Source: Cryptomeria japonica
Taxonomy: Eukaryota > Streptophyta > Pinopsida > Cupressales > Cupressaceae
DNA: 64,000 bases
Direction of reading: 5' to 3'
NCBI RefSeq assembly: GCF_030272615.1
Contig: NC_081413.1
Location: 103,066,239 to 103,130,238, forward strand
Part shown: piece after piece, positions 23,308-35,701 of the stretch
How the letters are laid out: the number at the start of each line of letters is the position of its first letter
Position numbering within the stretch: position 1 is the first letter of the stretch
Notes under the pieces: generated by a model
Database searches by the model: none
What the model was told of the DNA's origin: nothing
What the model saw: only the letters and a program-made list of their open reading frames with translations
Position numbers and translations under genes: made by a program

Positions 23308-24494
23308 TGTTAGGATCAATATGGAAAGCTAATGTACTGAGAGGGGAGGGGTGAATCAGTACTTCAAATATTTTCTTCAACAATAACTTTACTGTTAAGC
23401 ATAAACCAAAAATTGTTGTAGCATAATATAATGCTAAAAAAAATAAATAACAATCATACATGATTCACTCCATAACACATATATTTTGGTTACACAGAAA
23501 CTCTTGGTTAGAGAGAAAAACTACGGAGGGGATGACACCCACAACTTCACTACTACAATAATAAAGGTTGCTCGGTTAGAGCTACATGTTTAGCTATTTT
23601 TGATAGCTTACCCTGTTAGGAGTATCAAGATCTTTAGATCTACCTTGCTAAAGGATTTTACAACACTTATTCTAAATACTGCACCTGGTTAAAGGCTTTA
23701 CAATTTATAGACTTTGTTAGAGTCTTTTACCCTGTTAAAGGTTTCTCTTACAACTCAAAATATTACAATCAAAATCTTACAAAATATCTGCAACTTCACA
23801 TCTGAAATGTTATAGCAGATTCTATGTGCTCAAAATGAAATTACCTTGCTTATAGCATACCTTGGTAACCCATAAATTAACTCGGTAAACCATTCTGTTT
23901 ACTCTATTCCTTGACTATTCTCTGAAATCCTTCTCGGTGACCTCTGTGTATCTTTGTCAATCGTAATAGTCATAACACTCAATGGTTTCCCATGATTTTT
24001 CTTTTAACATATGTCTTGCTTCACACACATATATTGATCCTCAATTCATGTTGTATAAATAGATCTCTTGTAATGGTGATCTTGTTCATGCTTCGATCTT
24101 ACAAACATGATTCATTAAATGAATAACCATACAAAATTATTTCATTGGACAGATGTCCTCAAAATCATATAAAATCTATAAGTGCAATTTCCAATGTGTT
24201 ATCGGTTTCTTGTTCCTCGATCTTTGTAACATGTTTCCCATATGTGTCTAGGTTCAATGAATCTGGTAACATGTTTTACTCGGTGTGTATTAACTCGGTA
24301 TACCATTTTTGCTGCTCGGTAGTCATAGAATGTTACTTGGTAGATAGCTCGGTGTATACTAAACTTTGTGACTTGTAACTTCTGTAACCGGCTGCTCTGT
24401 GCTCACCGACTGAATATTTCGGTAGTAATAACTGACTAGAGTATATAGAATGACTTTGGACATAAAACTAATGACAACTTAGTAAATAGTAGCA
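23308..24494 (-). repeat. Element A 3' LTR
   Basis: Plus-strand ends are TGTTAGGATC and TAGTAGCA. It carries the U5 hairpin (GTACTGA/TCAGTAC, 23334-23340 and 23356-23362), CAGGGTAA-like motifs (about 23605-23770, minus strand), and on the opposite strand a strong TGTATAAATAG box at about 24050. Confidence 0.95.
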
Positions 24495-24506
24495 ATCTCC
24501 CCTTTT
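24495..24506 (-). promoter_or_regulatory. Element A polypurine tract
   Basis: The minus strand reads AAAAGGGGAGAT directly before the 3' LTR start TGCTAC. A second tract, AAAAAGGGGGAGT, lies upstream at about 24829-24841. Confidence 0.85.
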
Positions 24507-24857
24507 GACATTAGTTTTGAAATGTTTGACAAAACTTCTTTCAAAGTCATAACTCAAAAAATCTATATACTTACAAAATTTGACTAAACTGACAGTATAT
24601 ACAATTGTCAATAAAATAGTATACTCAGATATACTCCCCTTATCAATATACTATACATAACTTTGATTATGCATGCGCTGTGATCAATATTTTGTATTCA
24701 CCGCTCGGTTCACTGCTCAGTTATCACTGCTTGGTTATTACTTCTCGGTTATCACTGCTCCCCCTGTCAAAATTATCTATATACTTGAATATGTTGATCT
24801 GCTCGGTATACTCCTCTTGTATACACTATACTCCCCCTTTTTGACAAACATCAAAAC

Positions 24858-26408
24858 TGTTAGCATTATGTGAACCGGTATGTGGATATAATGACATTGT
24901 ATGTTGTCATTGATGTCAATATGTTGAAGAGGTATGAATCGGCATATGTGAGAACCGGTATAACACTGTGAACCAACATTTGTGCCAAAGTGAAGCAGTG
25001 TGCTTGTTCAAGATGAATCGGCATATGGTTATGGGAACCGGCACATGGAAGCATTGTATGACTACTGGTTGGTAGTCTCAACTTCAGGGTTTCTGGTTGA
25101 AGTGCTTCTAGTCTGTATGGCTCAACTGGTGATCTTTGTGTAATGAGTAAGTAGTATAACAAAGAATAGATCATGTTGCCACATCAGCCTTGTGCACGTG
25201 AAGGATCTTGCATGAAGAAGACTATCCCTATCTACCTCGGGAATGTGTGAAGTTTGTAAATGGTGAAAACGCATGATGGATTATCAGCCGCTATGAAATC
25301 GGCGGATAATGAACGATGGAGAATGTCTTGAGATTTATTCAAAGATCTGCTGCATTTAATATAGTATGATCAATGGTTAGGATTGAACTATTTGAATTCC
25401 TTAACCTAATAGGTCTAGGGTTTAGGGTTTATGCTACCGACCTATCTGTTGTCCTACAAGGTTGATGTTGTGACTCTTTCAAAGTTTGTTGGCAAAAGTT
25501 GTGTGTGAGTATCCAAGAGAAGGGATACATGATTCTTGCCAGACCAGAGGAGAGAAGTGATACCTGCAGAGTGTAAGTGCAGAAGGTGAAGAGGAGCTTA
25601 AGCAGATCTGCATTGGCATTGAGTGTTGTTACCAGATCATTGAAATACCTGTTGATCTCTAACCACCTCAACAATTGGAAAATCCCCTAACAGGGTAGCC
25701 TTAACCAGCTTGTTGTAAATCCCTTAACAGGGTAACTCAAAGTTATTGAGTTCTAAAAAGCTAGAGAGCTTTGGAAATCCTTTAGCTATTGAGTTCTTGA
25801 AATCCTCTAACAAGGTACCCTTAACAGGGTTTAACCCTTAACCAGGTATTGTAGCCATCCCTTAACCGGGTAATCTCTAACATGATCGGTTCCTAGCAGA
25901 ACCTTTTGTAATATCTTTAACTGGACAAGGCTTCTAATAGAGCAGACTTCCAAAGAGTTCAACAACAAGCTTGTGGGTATTCATCCCCACCATGGTTTTC
26001 CCAGTTGGGTTTCCACGTAAAAAATATGTGTGTCATGTGTGATGCTTTTATCTTGTGATGCTTTGTTATTACCTGTTAAGCATATGATGGTTCTGTGTTT
26101 TATGCCTATCAATAAAACATGTTGAACTAGTTGTTGTGAAGATATGATGATAGATTACCTATTCATACATAAGGGTGAAATGGTAGTGTAGTTCTGAGTT
26201 GAGTGGAAAGATAAGTGAGTAACTGGTTTATGACTGTTTTAGTTGTTCTAGGTTTTACCGGTTGCACTCTGTTTCAAACCGGTGTCACTGTTTGCCAGTC
26301 ATTTGGAGTAATTGTTGTTGAACCTGTTTAGGACTATATTTTGTCTATATTGATTCACCCCCCCTCTCAGTACCGGTTTGGTACTATTTTCTCATCATTG
26401 AGTTATCA
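24858..26408 (+). mobile_element. Solo LTR 'C' inside element A
   Basis: It starts TGTTAGCATT and ends AGTTATCA with a perfect 5-bp duplication AAAAC (24853-24857, 26409-26413). Length 1,551 bp. It resembles LTR D: TGTTGTCATTGATGTCAAT near the start, TTTAGGGTTTATG (about 25428), an ACAGGGTA array (about 25683-25930) and GATTCACCCCCCCTCTCAGT near the end. The left arm of the U5 hairpin is mutated here. It inserted in the 3' untranslated part of A, between ORF2 and the polypurine tract, in the opposite orientation. Confidence 0.92.
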
Positions 26409-26436
26409 AAAACTAGTTACCATTCGGTGGAGGCAA

Positions 26437-29400
26437 CTAGTCAAAAATGGATTTATACATTGTTCTTGCATCGGTGAGAGTGGCAAAGAGTGCATCCTTG
26501 ACACTATCCATGAGTGAATTATGAGCTGTAATATCAACTAACAGTGAAATCAGACCATCTAAAGTGCTTCCCTCTGGCTGAGTGGATAAGGAGGTAGCCT
26601 TATTGATCTTTTCTTGGATGGAGGACAAGTGTGGAATGAATAAGGTTTGAAGAGTCATAATGTCCATCCTTATTTTGTGCTCTTCATTCCTAAGTTCCAA
26701 TTGGTGAGCCATGAGCGTTTGTAACTTGGTATAGAAATTCTAAATAGAATTTGGCTCAGTGATCAATTTATTTGAGAGATTAGTGATCTCTTTCTCAATC
26801 ACGTTTGTTTTATTCTTGATATCTTAAATGAATAAAGAAAATGTACAGAGTTTCTGAAATAAGTAAAGAATGTGCTTGAGTTGAGGGGACAACTCAGCAA
26901 TAAATTTGACAAGTTTTACTTTACCGATAGCAATGGTTTTCTGTACCTCTTCAATCATTTTTGCAGTGAGCTCTTTGTCCTTCAATTTTCCCAAGTATTC
27001 TGATGAATCTACTCCAGATGCTTCTATTTTAGTGAGGAGTCCATCTAGTTGAATATGGATGGCTGCATCTTTTGTCACTGTAGCTTCAGGTAGCATTTAT
27101 GTTAATAGTGCTTTGACCTTATGAAGTACTTTATTTTTCTTTTGTATAGCCATTTGTTTCTCTTGTTCGGCTTTGGCTTTGCATAGTTCACCGAAGTCAA
27201 TAAGTGCTTGCCCTTTTAATTTGGATATGTCTACATTCGGCAACACAATTGGTTTTGACAAATCTAACTTGAAACTATGCTTTTTAATTTTCTTTTCTTT
27301 AGAGGAGGAGGCTTTCACTAGTTGAACTAATACAATGGCTTGGGAGGCTTGTTCACCCTTGGTAGGTTGATCGGTAGAGGCAACACTTTTGTCAATTTCT
27401 TTAGCCTCAGATGTAGCCTTTGGTGAATCCTTGCTCGAGGTCTTAGTTGTAACATTGTCAGTACTTGAAGGGGATTGAGAAGTCTATTCCTCGGTGTCTT
27501 GAAAAGTAGCTTCTCCTTTTGTAGACTGGTGACCCTCTTTTCCTTGTTCGGTATCTTGAGGTGTCTCGGTTGAAACATGTTGACTTACCAGAGGATAAGA
27601 CTTGTTCCAAAACTGACTCACTTGACACCAGTTTGGCATAATCATTCCCTTCTATCATTTCCTGTTCCTGTTCCTCAGTATCCATGACATCTTCATCAGG
27701 TTGTATAGTTTCAGTGGGATCTTGCTTGGTGATATCTACTATTTCAACTTCACCTTGCTCATCAGCACTCTTGATTCAAAAAATTTCTTGCCATTTTTCT
27801 TTTGTCTCTTTCTCTACTTCAAGATAAAGGCCAATCATCAGTTTCAAGGCTCTTTGCTTGACTAGGAAGTTTGTCTGGTAGTTTTTTAGATGTCCACTTA
27901 TCTCATCTACCGACATGTCTGGAAAGAGATGTACCAGACTTCTTTCTCTCATCTTCTTTTCCGAGTCCATAGCATATTTCCACCTGTTATCAATGTGTAA
28001 GTACAATGATTTTGGAAGAGAATTAGTTACTTCCAATGGGACCAATCCAAATTTAAGAAGTGTACATACAACTGACTCTTCTATTTGCCTCTTTTCTTCT
28101 TCTATCCAAGAGTCATATTTTACATACCTAAATACTCCAAATCCACCATATTGTTTCAAATTGGCACAAAAATTATCAACACTATGTACATCTTCCTTTT
28201 TGCTTTTGACAATCTGAAATTTATTTTTGTCTTCAGATTCGGTGTCACTTGACTCTTTATTCAAAATGAGTCTCCAAGTAGACTTCTTATAAGTTTCTAT
28301 TACCTTTGGAATTGCAACATTTTTGTGTTTCTTGCTTGGTGACACTGCAGATGATCTAGTATTGGGGTGCTTCACTGGAGGAGTCGGTGATACCTCTGAT
28401 GTATCTTGTTTCTTCCTTTTCAAAATTTTCCCTTTTGGCAACTTGGTGCTCAATGTAATAGCTGCTTCTTGGGCTTCAGATTCCTCCTCGGTGATGACCT
28501 GAATGGTCTTGATAGGAGTGGAGGAAGAACCTTCTCCAAATTTCTCTGTTAATGCTTTAATCATTTTTGTTGCTTTCCTAGTAGCCTTTGGTACTACAAT
28601 GCTCATTTTGATTTTTTCTTTAACTTCTTCATATGTACCATATCTGATCTCGGTAGCATGCCTTGGCAGTGCAAGAAACGCATCTATCTGCTGCTGTGTA
28701 ATGTCAAAATCAATCTCATAACCCATAGGTAGCAAAGATTGATTTCTCGGTTCTACCACATTGACATAGCAGTAGTCGGTGTCCACTTCAAAACATATAT
28801 TGTCCTTATATTTTTCCACTAACTGGGGTGGTATCCTATACCTGTTATGCATATTTTCTTGAAACTTGCTAAAATAATCATCCATAATCTCATTGAAGTT
28901 ATTACCTAGCTGTTTGATGAAGTCATTTATTTGATGGGTGATTGGTCGGTGTAGCTCCCAAACTACATTATCGACTGATGGAAATAATTTCTCAAAATAG
29001 AAAAACATGCATACCAAAAGTGATCCAAACTTCAGTGTGTTTGTCGAGTTGTTCTTCTTCGGCTTCCTTATGGTGTTTAGATTTTCAAACAGATTTTTCA
29101 ACAACACTTCGCATAGATCAATCTCCATACCTTTCTTCACAAATTTATAGGCTAAATCAACAACAACATAGGGTACACTGTTTTCCCTTTCCAATTGAAA
29201 GAAATAATAACCTATGACTCTAATTGCAAACTTCATCTCTGCATCTGTGACATTGTTCAGTTTCAGACCTCTGCAATCAAATTCAACTCTGGTTAAGGTG
29301 AGCAATTCCTTATGTGAAATCATTTTCTTAGCTCGGGCATGGTCAAAAATAGGGTAACCGGTGATCAAGTGGATGATTTCCTTGGTGATCTTGAATGGTT

Positions 29401-29768
29401 GCTCCTCTAACCACATAAATTCATCATGAACTCTACTAAAAAAAAAATTTAACCCATTGGGGTTTGAAGACTCGCGGGTAGGTTAGGGCTTCGGTCAATC
29501 CCTTGATTTTAATATGTTCAAACTTGCTATCCAGTTTTCCATCGGTACATAATTCGTCATATGTGTCCTTGATCTCTGTGTGACCTAGTTCCTCAACACG
29601 ACACTTAGTGAAGAATCTAACATCCTCAACTAATAAAACCCTATTCGGAATGAGTGAAAATGCAGTTTTATCATCCGGTTCAGATGCTACTTTGGGAGGT
29701 AGTGAGTATTTTAGTGAGTGCTTCTCAATGTTCTCAACAACAACGGGTTTCTAAATCTTAGGTGCCAT
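26437..29768 (-). pseudogene. Element A ORF2: conserved protein of unknown function
   Basis: It starts at Met 29768 (MAPKI) and runs about 1,110 codons to 26437. It breaks at an early stop (codon 6), a frameshift in a 9-10 base A/T run near 29440, another near 27590, and later stops. The longest open piece is 29416-27776. The N-terminal third is shared with ORF2 of B and G: VEDVRFF, SRVHDEFMWL, ITKEIIHLITGYP, RGLKLNNVTD, DLCEVLLKNL, FGSLLVCMFF, then VEPRN. The middle is Lys/Ser/Thr-rich with acidic patches. The C-terminal third (27318-26437) is helical coiled coil. No catalytic motif is visible. It is probably structural or nucleic-acid associated, which is inference only. Confidence 0.85.
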
Positions 29769-29946
29769 TCAAACTTTGGATAATCACTAACGAAAGAGCC
29801 TTAGCGTTTGAAAACTTTTAACCAACAGACGCTTTCCACTTAGTAAATATAAAACAGATATTCACAACTGATATGATCGGTTAACTTGCTTGACAATGCA
29901 TTGTGATTGATATAAATACCTTGAATTTCTCTTTGGAAGAGATTTG
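29769..29946 (-). other. Element A spacer between ORF1 and ORF2 (split by B)
   Basis: Short non-coding leader to ORF2. Element B inserted here. ATTTG (29942-29946) is the left copy of B's target duplication, repeated at 36497-36501. Confidence 0.75.
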
Positions 29947-30679
29947 TGTTGGCATATGCACACTCCAATGAGACATTGTAGGTGATTGAAGGTTTTGTCA
30001 TTGATGGCAACCTTACAATCCTATGAAACCGGCAAGATAGTTCACCGACACTAGCAAGATCAGACTCTACACCAGCACTCACATCACCGGCACCGGCAGA
30101 GAAAGGAAGCATACCGGCACAGAGGTCGACAGGATTTTTGTTATATTATATTTTGTTTATTATTGTAGGACATTTAATAACAAAAAGAAGATGAATGGTA
30201 GAATATAATTAGGTAGACCTATTATGCAAAATATAGGTTAAGGGTTTATGTAAGAAGCAGAGCAGAAACCGATACTGGATCTGGCATTATAGATGCTATT
30301 CTGAAGCAGTACAAGATACTGGATTTATATAATCCATCATTGTAAGTTAGTGAGACTTCCCATTGAGCAGTGAGCTCTAGGCACTTGGCCTTCCTGCATG
30401 TGCAGGCCCCTCTTGTAAGTAATATTCTCTTATTGGCCAGTAAGTGAATATTATGGGTCACAAATCCCACCGAGGTTTTTCCCACACCGGGTTTCCTCGT
30501 TAAAACATTGTGTTATGGTGTGTTTTTCATGTGGATGCTTTTAATTCTGTTTATTGCATTATTTCTTGCATACTGGTACACTGTTATAATATGTTCTACA
30601 TGTTTTAAGTTAAGAAATTCAATTCACCAATTAGATACTAATTCACCCCCCCCTCTCAGTATCTGTGGGAATCCTAACA
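29947..30679 (+). repeat. Element B 5' LTR
   Basis: TGTTGGCATATG to CCTAACA. Compared with the 3' LTR it lacks about 63 bp between two ATTGTA repeats (junction near 30163-30168), a block that contains the TATA box. Confidence 0.96.
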
Positions 30680-30681
30680 AT

Positions 30682-30693
30682 TGGTATCAGAGC
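30682..30693 (+). promoter_or_regulatory. Element B primer-binding site (tRNA-iMet)
   Basis: TGGTATCAGAGC, two bases past the LTR, is the classic complement of the plant initiator-methionine tRNA 3' end, typical of copia elements. Confidence 0.95.
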
Positions 30694-30750
30694 TTGGTCC
30701 TCTATTTTCATAAGCCTAACATCTTGAGGAAGATCTTGACACCGGTAGAG

Positions 30751-31909
30751 ATGGAAAATCTGATGAAGCAACTAGAAGCAGCTCTCTCAGACTATGATGC
30801 AGAGAAATTGAAAAACATCAAACTAGAAGATGATCTAAAGGCTGCTCAGGATATTATTCAAGCACTTCAAGAAAATCTTACTATTTCAAGAAACAAGAGG
30901 AGAACTTTGTGAAAAGATGCAAAATGAGAATGATGAAAAAGAAAATCTTAATGATATGATAAACAAGTTGAAACAAGAGAACATGACAACAAAGAATGAG
31001 ATGCAGGATATGACTATGAGATTTTGTAAAGAAATTGAAGATAGAAAGAAGAATGAAGAAGATTTGACCAGAAGACTAAGTGATGCTACAAATGAAAACA
31101 CAAGACTTAGCTATGAAAATGATTTGTTGAAGACAGATCTGATGCACACTCAAAATGACTCAAATGAACTGATGAGGCAGAAAGAAGTCTTAGAAAGAGA
31201 AGTAGATACTGCAAATCAACATAAAGAGAAATTCAAGAAAAGCTCAGAAGAACTTGGTAACTTGCTGAAGAATCAAAAACCTAAAGGTGACACTTCTGGA
31301 ATTGGCTTTGAAGTTGGTGAAAGCTCCGGTACTGCAAACACACAGGATCATAGCAAACCGGTAAGACAACCTACTGCTTATAAATTTAATGGAAAATGCT
31401 TTAACTGTAACAAGTATGGTCATAGAGAAAATAAATGTAGATCTAGAAATTATCTGAATATCAACACACCCACTGGTCAATGTTCAAAATGCAACAAAGT
31501 TGGTCACAACTCTGAAAATTGCAGAATGAATGTGAGATGTTATTTTTGTGGAATATTTGGACACCTATCTAATCAATGTAGAACACATACTAGCATAGGT
31601 TATGGGAAAGCTATTCAGAAGAATAATGTGACTTGCTATGTATGTAACAAGATTGGGAATATTGCAAAATTCTATAGAAGTAAAGGATCACCGACAGACA
31701 ACAAAAGTTCTAGTTTGAAAGGAAAAGAAAAAGTTGAAGAGGTTAAGCATGAATTCTCAAAACAATGGATTGGAAAGTCAGACCTAAATATTGTTGGGAA
31801 TACTCCTCCACCGGTAGAACCAATCAACACTCCACCGATAGGATAGAGTAGTGCTTCATCGACAGGACAGAGTAATACTCCACCGACAGGAAGCTCTTCA
31901 TCAAATTGA
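30751..31909 (+). pseudogene. Element B ORF1: coiled-coil, zinc-knuckle gag-like protein
   Basis: It begins at Met 30751 (MENLMKQLEAALSDYD). One frameshift near 30890 joins it to the frame of 30917-31846. A single stop at 31846 separates a short Ser/Thr/Pro tail to 31909. Residues up to about 180 form a long charged coiled coil. Then come four knuckles: CFNCNKYGHRENKC, CSKCNKVGHNSENC, CYFCGIFGHLSNQC and an altered fourth, CYVCNKIGNIAKFY, lacking its His and last Cys. The tail is basic, then Pro/Thr-rich. The classical plant copia gag core before the knuckles is not recognisable, so it may be a diverged gag. Expected role: binding and packaging of element RNA. Confidence 0.88.
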
Positions 31910-32215
31910 AGAAAAATTTCTTGAGGGTTTGGCAATCAAATGAGACATATGCTATAATTCCCTCGGTTAATGGTGAGAAGTTGGAAATTACTTCTATACT
32001 GGCAGACAATGTTAAGTGACTACTTAACCGACATACATTAAATGTGGTAGATGGCAAATAAACATTATAAATTTGTGGTTTTGGCTCCATTTCATTTCAC
32101 CGAGATTTCAAACATTCGAAGAGCACAAAATTTCCAGAGCTAAGGCATTTTGAGCAAAGAGGCAAAGCAATTCAGCAATCAATCCATCCAAAGGTAGAAA
32201 AAGGTATTTATCATC

Positions 32216-35200
32216 ATGGCATCCTCCTCTGCACCCGAATTCATAGCAAACCCTATAGTAGTCAAGGTTATAAAATGCCCTAGGCTCGTATTTCAGCTAG
32301 TTCCCGAGGTAGCTAAGAAAGACGACAATATAGGTTCTTTTTCCCAAATTCCAAAAGACTCATTTTTGCAAAAGATCCTAGAATATACATTCATTGCAAC
32401 ATAGAGGAATTAGGAGATGAAATTAAAAACATGTATAAGACTATTATATGTGACAATTCTGAAAATGTAAAACCTAAACATAAAGTTGTTGAAACCCTAG
32501 GATTCACTAAAATCCTCTGCATTCCTGAATTTCCCCAGGAAGTGATTAGGATAGTTTTAAGCAGGGTACATGGTTCATTCTTTTGGCTTGATTCAGTTCA
32601 CAAAATTACAAAGGAAGCTATGAAAGCAGTAATAGGGTTACCTTCCACCGGTAACAAACCAGACAAGACTAAGAAGGTCTCCAATGACCTAGTAATGAAC
32701 TTAACTGGTGCAACATCAGACAGAAGGTCTCTGAGGGTTAATGATGTGACTGATATAAATGTGAGATTTTTTAGCATGATTTTAGGGTACAAAGCAACTC
32801 ATGCAAACAGACTTAACTCAGTTTTCAGTTTATGCATTAAGAGTGCTTATTACATGGTTAAAGACAATGTAAAAATTGATGTATGTGAATGGTTAAAAGA
32901 TGAGTTGATTGATAGCTTAGGCAAAATCAAGAAGGATAAGAAAGGAACTTTTAGATTTGGAAATATAATTGTATGCTTGATGCTACACATAACCAAACAG
33001 GTTCCCGGTATAGGCAATAAGAACCTTGGATTTTATATACCGGTAGGAAAACAGTTAACAGACCTATTCAACAACATGGGTGAAAACAAGGAAAAGAATA
33101 TCAATGAGTATTTTCAAGCACTAAAGGCCAGAATGAACAAAAGAATTAGACTATCATAGAAGATTGTCAACAAATACAAGGATGAAATATGTTTTGTGAT
33201 CAAAAAGGATGAGATCTAGATGGAAGCAGTCATCCCAAGAACAATTTGGGTAACAGAGATGGGTTATGAGACCGATGATCATATTATTGAGACTTATGCT
33301 AAAGCACTTCTGGAAGCACCCAGGGAACCAAAGGAAGAAGTATTTGGTAGTGCTGAGACCATAGAAAGTCAAATTAAATCTAAGAAGAGAGCGAAAAAGG
33401 TTGAAGTAGTTGTGAGAAGAGGTTCTAGATAGGCTAAGGCTTTTAAAGAAGATGTACTGAAACAAACTGGTATCACTGAGGATGAGTTAGGAACTCTATA
33501 CTTGAGACTCACCTATCACCGGTAGCTACTTCTTCAGAGAATGACATGCCTACAAATTTCAAAAGAGTTGTAAGGAAAAGGGATCCTTCATCGGCATCCA
33601 CACCCTCGCCTAGAAGGACTAGACAAAAATAATAGGCAGTGAGGTCTCTGGTTAGAAAGACAACACCAAAGAAAAAGTTGACACCAAAGAAGAAGAAGAA
33701 TAAACAAAACATGGCCCCTCTTGAAAAATTGCTAAATGAAATCACAGAGGAAGGGAAACTCAAGAAAATAGGAAAGGTCTATGATACACTATCAGCAGAT
33801 GAAAAAGAAAAAGTTGAAAATAGTGTTATTTTACACATGGACATCTATAAGAAGTTCTTAATGGAAGTGATAGATGAACTACTAGATGAATTGTTCAAAA
33901 GACTGGAAGCAAGAAGACAAGCTGTTGTAGAGATTGATAAGAAAATCAAAATTAAAAAGTTACTTATTGTTTACCCAGTAAACTCACCTAAGGAGATAGA
34001 TGACTTAATTGCAGAAGCCAATTGATCAGTATTCTCTACTGCACACCAGCATATTGCATTAATGGTTGGAAGAGTGAATGAAGTAAAAGAGGAAACAAAA
34101 AATGCATGGGACATATTCCTTGTGGAGAAAGAAAAACAGGAAGAGTACAGGAACCCCAAACCAATAAAGGTATACCAGAAGGAGAAGGACAAAGGAAAAG
34201 GAAAGGTTGGTGGACCTCCGAGCATCAAAGTAAAAGACAACTTACTCCCACTGCCTCCAATTACATCACCGGTAACAACTACTGAAGATCAACTAATAGA
34301 TGAGAGTATGGACATAGAGGATACAAATCCTAACCCTAAGGTACTATACACAGTTGATGTTGATAAACAAAAGGTCAAAATTATGATAGACAAAGATACA
34401 ATCGGCAAGATAGATATGGCTAGTGAGCCACTGACAACTGACAGCATTGACAATACTGAAAGAAAAGTTGAAGTTGATAACACATAGCAATAGGTAGAGA
34501 CTCAGATTGAGACTGAAATAGAGCAACAAACAGAGACAAGTAGAGTAACAGGCTCCGGAACAGGAACAGATTTACATGGAAACAGTGCCACCGGCAACAG
34601 GAGAAAAAAAAAAACCCTTGCTTAAGGAAATGGAAACATAGACTGACCTACCAAAGGTCACTACAAGCATGGTTACTTCGTCCACCGACGGAATTCAGAA
34701 TGTTGGTTCCTCCTCAATAGGCTACAAATCAACCAATGTAACTGAAGTTCTTTTAGATTCTTTGAAGAGAATAACTGATTGTAGTTCATAGGCTTATAAA
34801 GCTATAGATGACACAATCCCAATTTTGAAGATGATAGCTCCTAACTGTAACATAGACAATAAGGATTCTTTGAGTCAACTTGACACTTTGTCGAAGTACA
34901 TTACTGACAACACAGTGATAGTTGAACAGATAAAGGAACAGGCATTGAAGGATAAGTTAGAAATTGAAAAGCAAAAATTCTTTGAAGATCAGATAAAGAA
35001 GTGTACTAGGGAATTTGACACACTTCTACCAGAACTATGTAACTTATTGAAGGAATTTAAAACTTTGTACAAAGATACTTGCAAGACAAACTTTTTGACA
35101 GTAGACATAGATAAGAAAATAAGCAAGGTACAGGATGAAATCAATAAACTTGCTGACAATTTTGTTAACTCACCTGATACATTATCAGTTTTTGAACAAA

Positions 35201-35349
35201 GGATGACAAGTTTTGAGGAAGAGTTACTTAAGTTAGAAAGAGAAAATGAGAGAATAGTAAATAAGGCAAATAATTTGAGACTAAGACTGAGTCCAAGATT
35301 GGACTATCTAGCATCATTATGGAAGGAAATATTTGAGGCACTAGAATAG
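32216..35349 (+). pseudogene. Element B ORF2: conserved protein of unknown function
   Basis: It starts at Met 32216 (MASSSAPEFIANP) and spans about 1,045 codons with several frameshifts (near 32370, 33450-33640, 34650-34800) and stops. The N-terminal domain (32431-33159) matches A and G: RVHGSFFWLD, ITKEAMKAVIGLP, LTGATSD, NRLNSVFSL, DVCEWLKDEL, FRFGNIIVCLML. Then MEAVIPRTIWVTEMG and a Lys-rich linker. The C-terminal part (34825-35349) is a long coiled coil ending in LSPRLDYL, a phrase shared with G. The start resembles G's MASGSPSAPTFIVNP, which supports this Met. No enzyme motif. It lies about 300 bp after ORF1 and is probably expressed from the same RNA by an unknown mechanism. Confidence 0.87.
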
Positions 35350-35688
35350 GGACAGAGAACATCAACAGAGCATATGCAGCACCTCATCGGTACAGTTCAA
35401 AGAACAGGGACAACAAGAAGTTTATGGAAAGTATAAACTTGATTTTGGGAGATCTTTTTCAAATTGTAACCACCTAGTTACAAGGTTGAGACTACAACTC
35501 TACTGACATCTTGACAACCTTTGTCATTTATGCCAAAGGGGGAGTAGTAGTATGAGAAAATAACTAACAGAAGACTTATCTACTCAGGGGGAGCTCTTAT
35601 ATTTTTGCTAACATATTTTTGGAAACATTTTTGGATTACAAGTTTTGGATACACTTTTGAATTTTCTCATGAGTGTTGCCATCAATGC

Positions 35689-35700
35689 CAAAGGGGGAGA
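35689..35700 (+). promoter_or_regulatory. Element B polypurine tract
   Basis: CAAAGGGGGAGA just before the 3' LTR. A second GCCAAAGGGGGAGTAG lies at about 35533-35548. The tract sits in the loop of a hairpin with 13-bp arms (35675-35687 and 35754-35766). Confidence 0.9.
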
Positions 35701-35701
35701 T

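Noticed and set aside
33154-34529. Several minus-strand frames rich in Ser, Phe and Leu opposite B ORF2
   Set aside because: Shadows of a Lys/Glu-rich coding strand, with no independent support.
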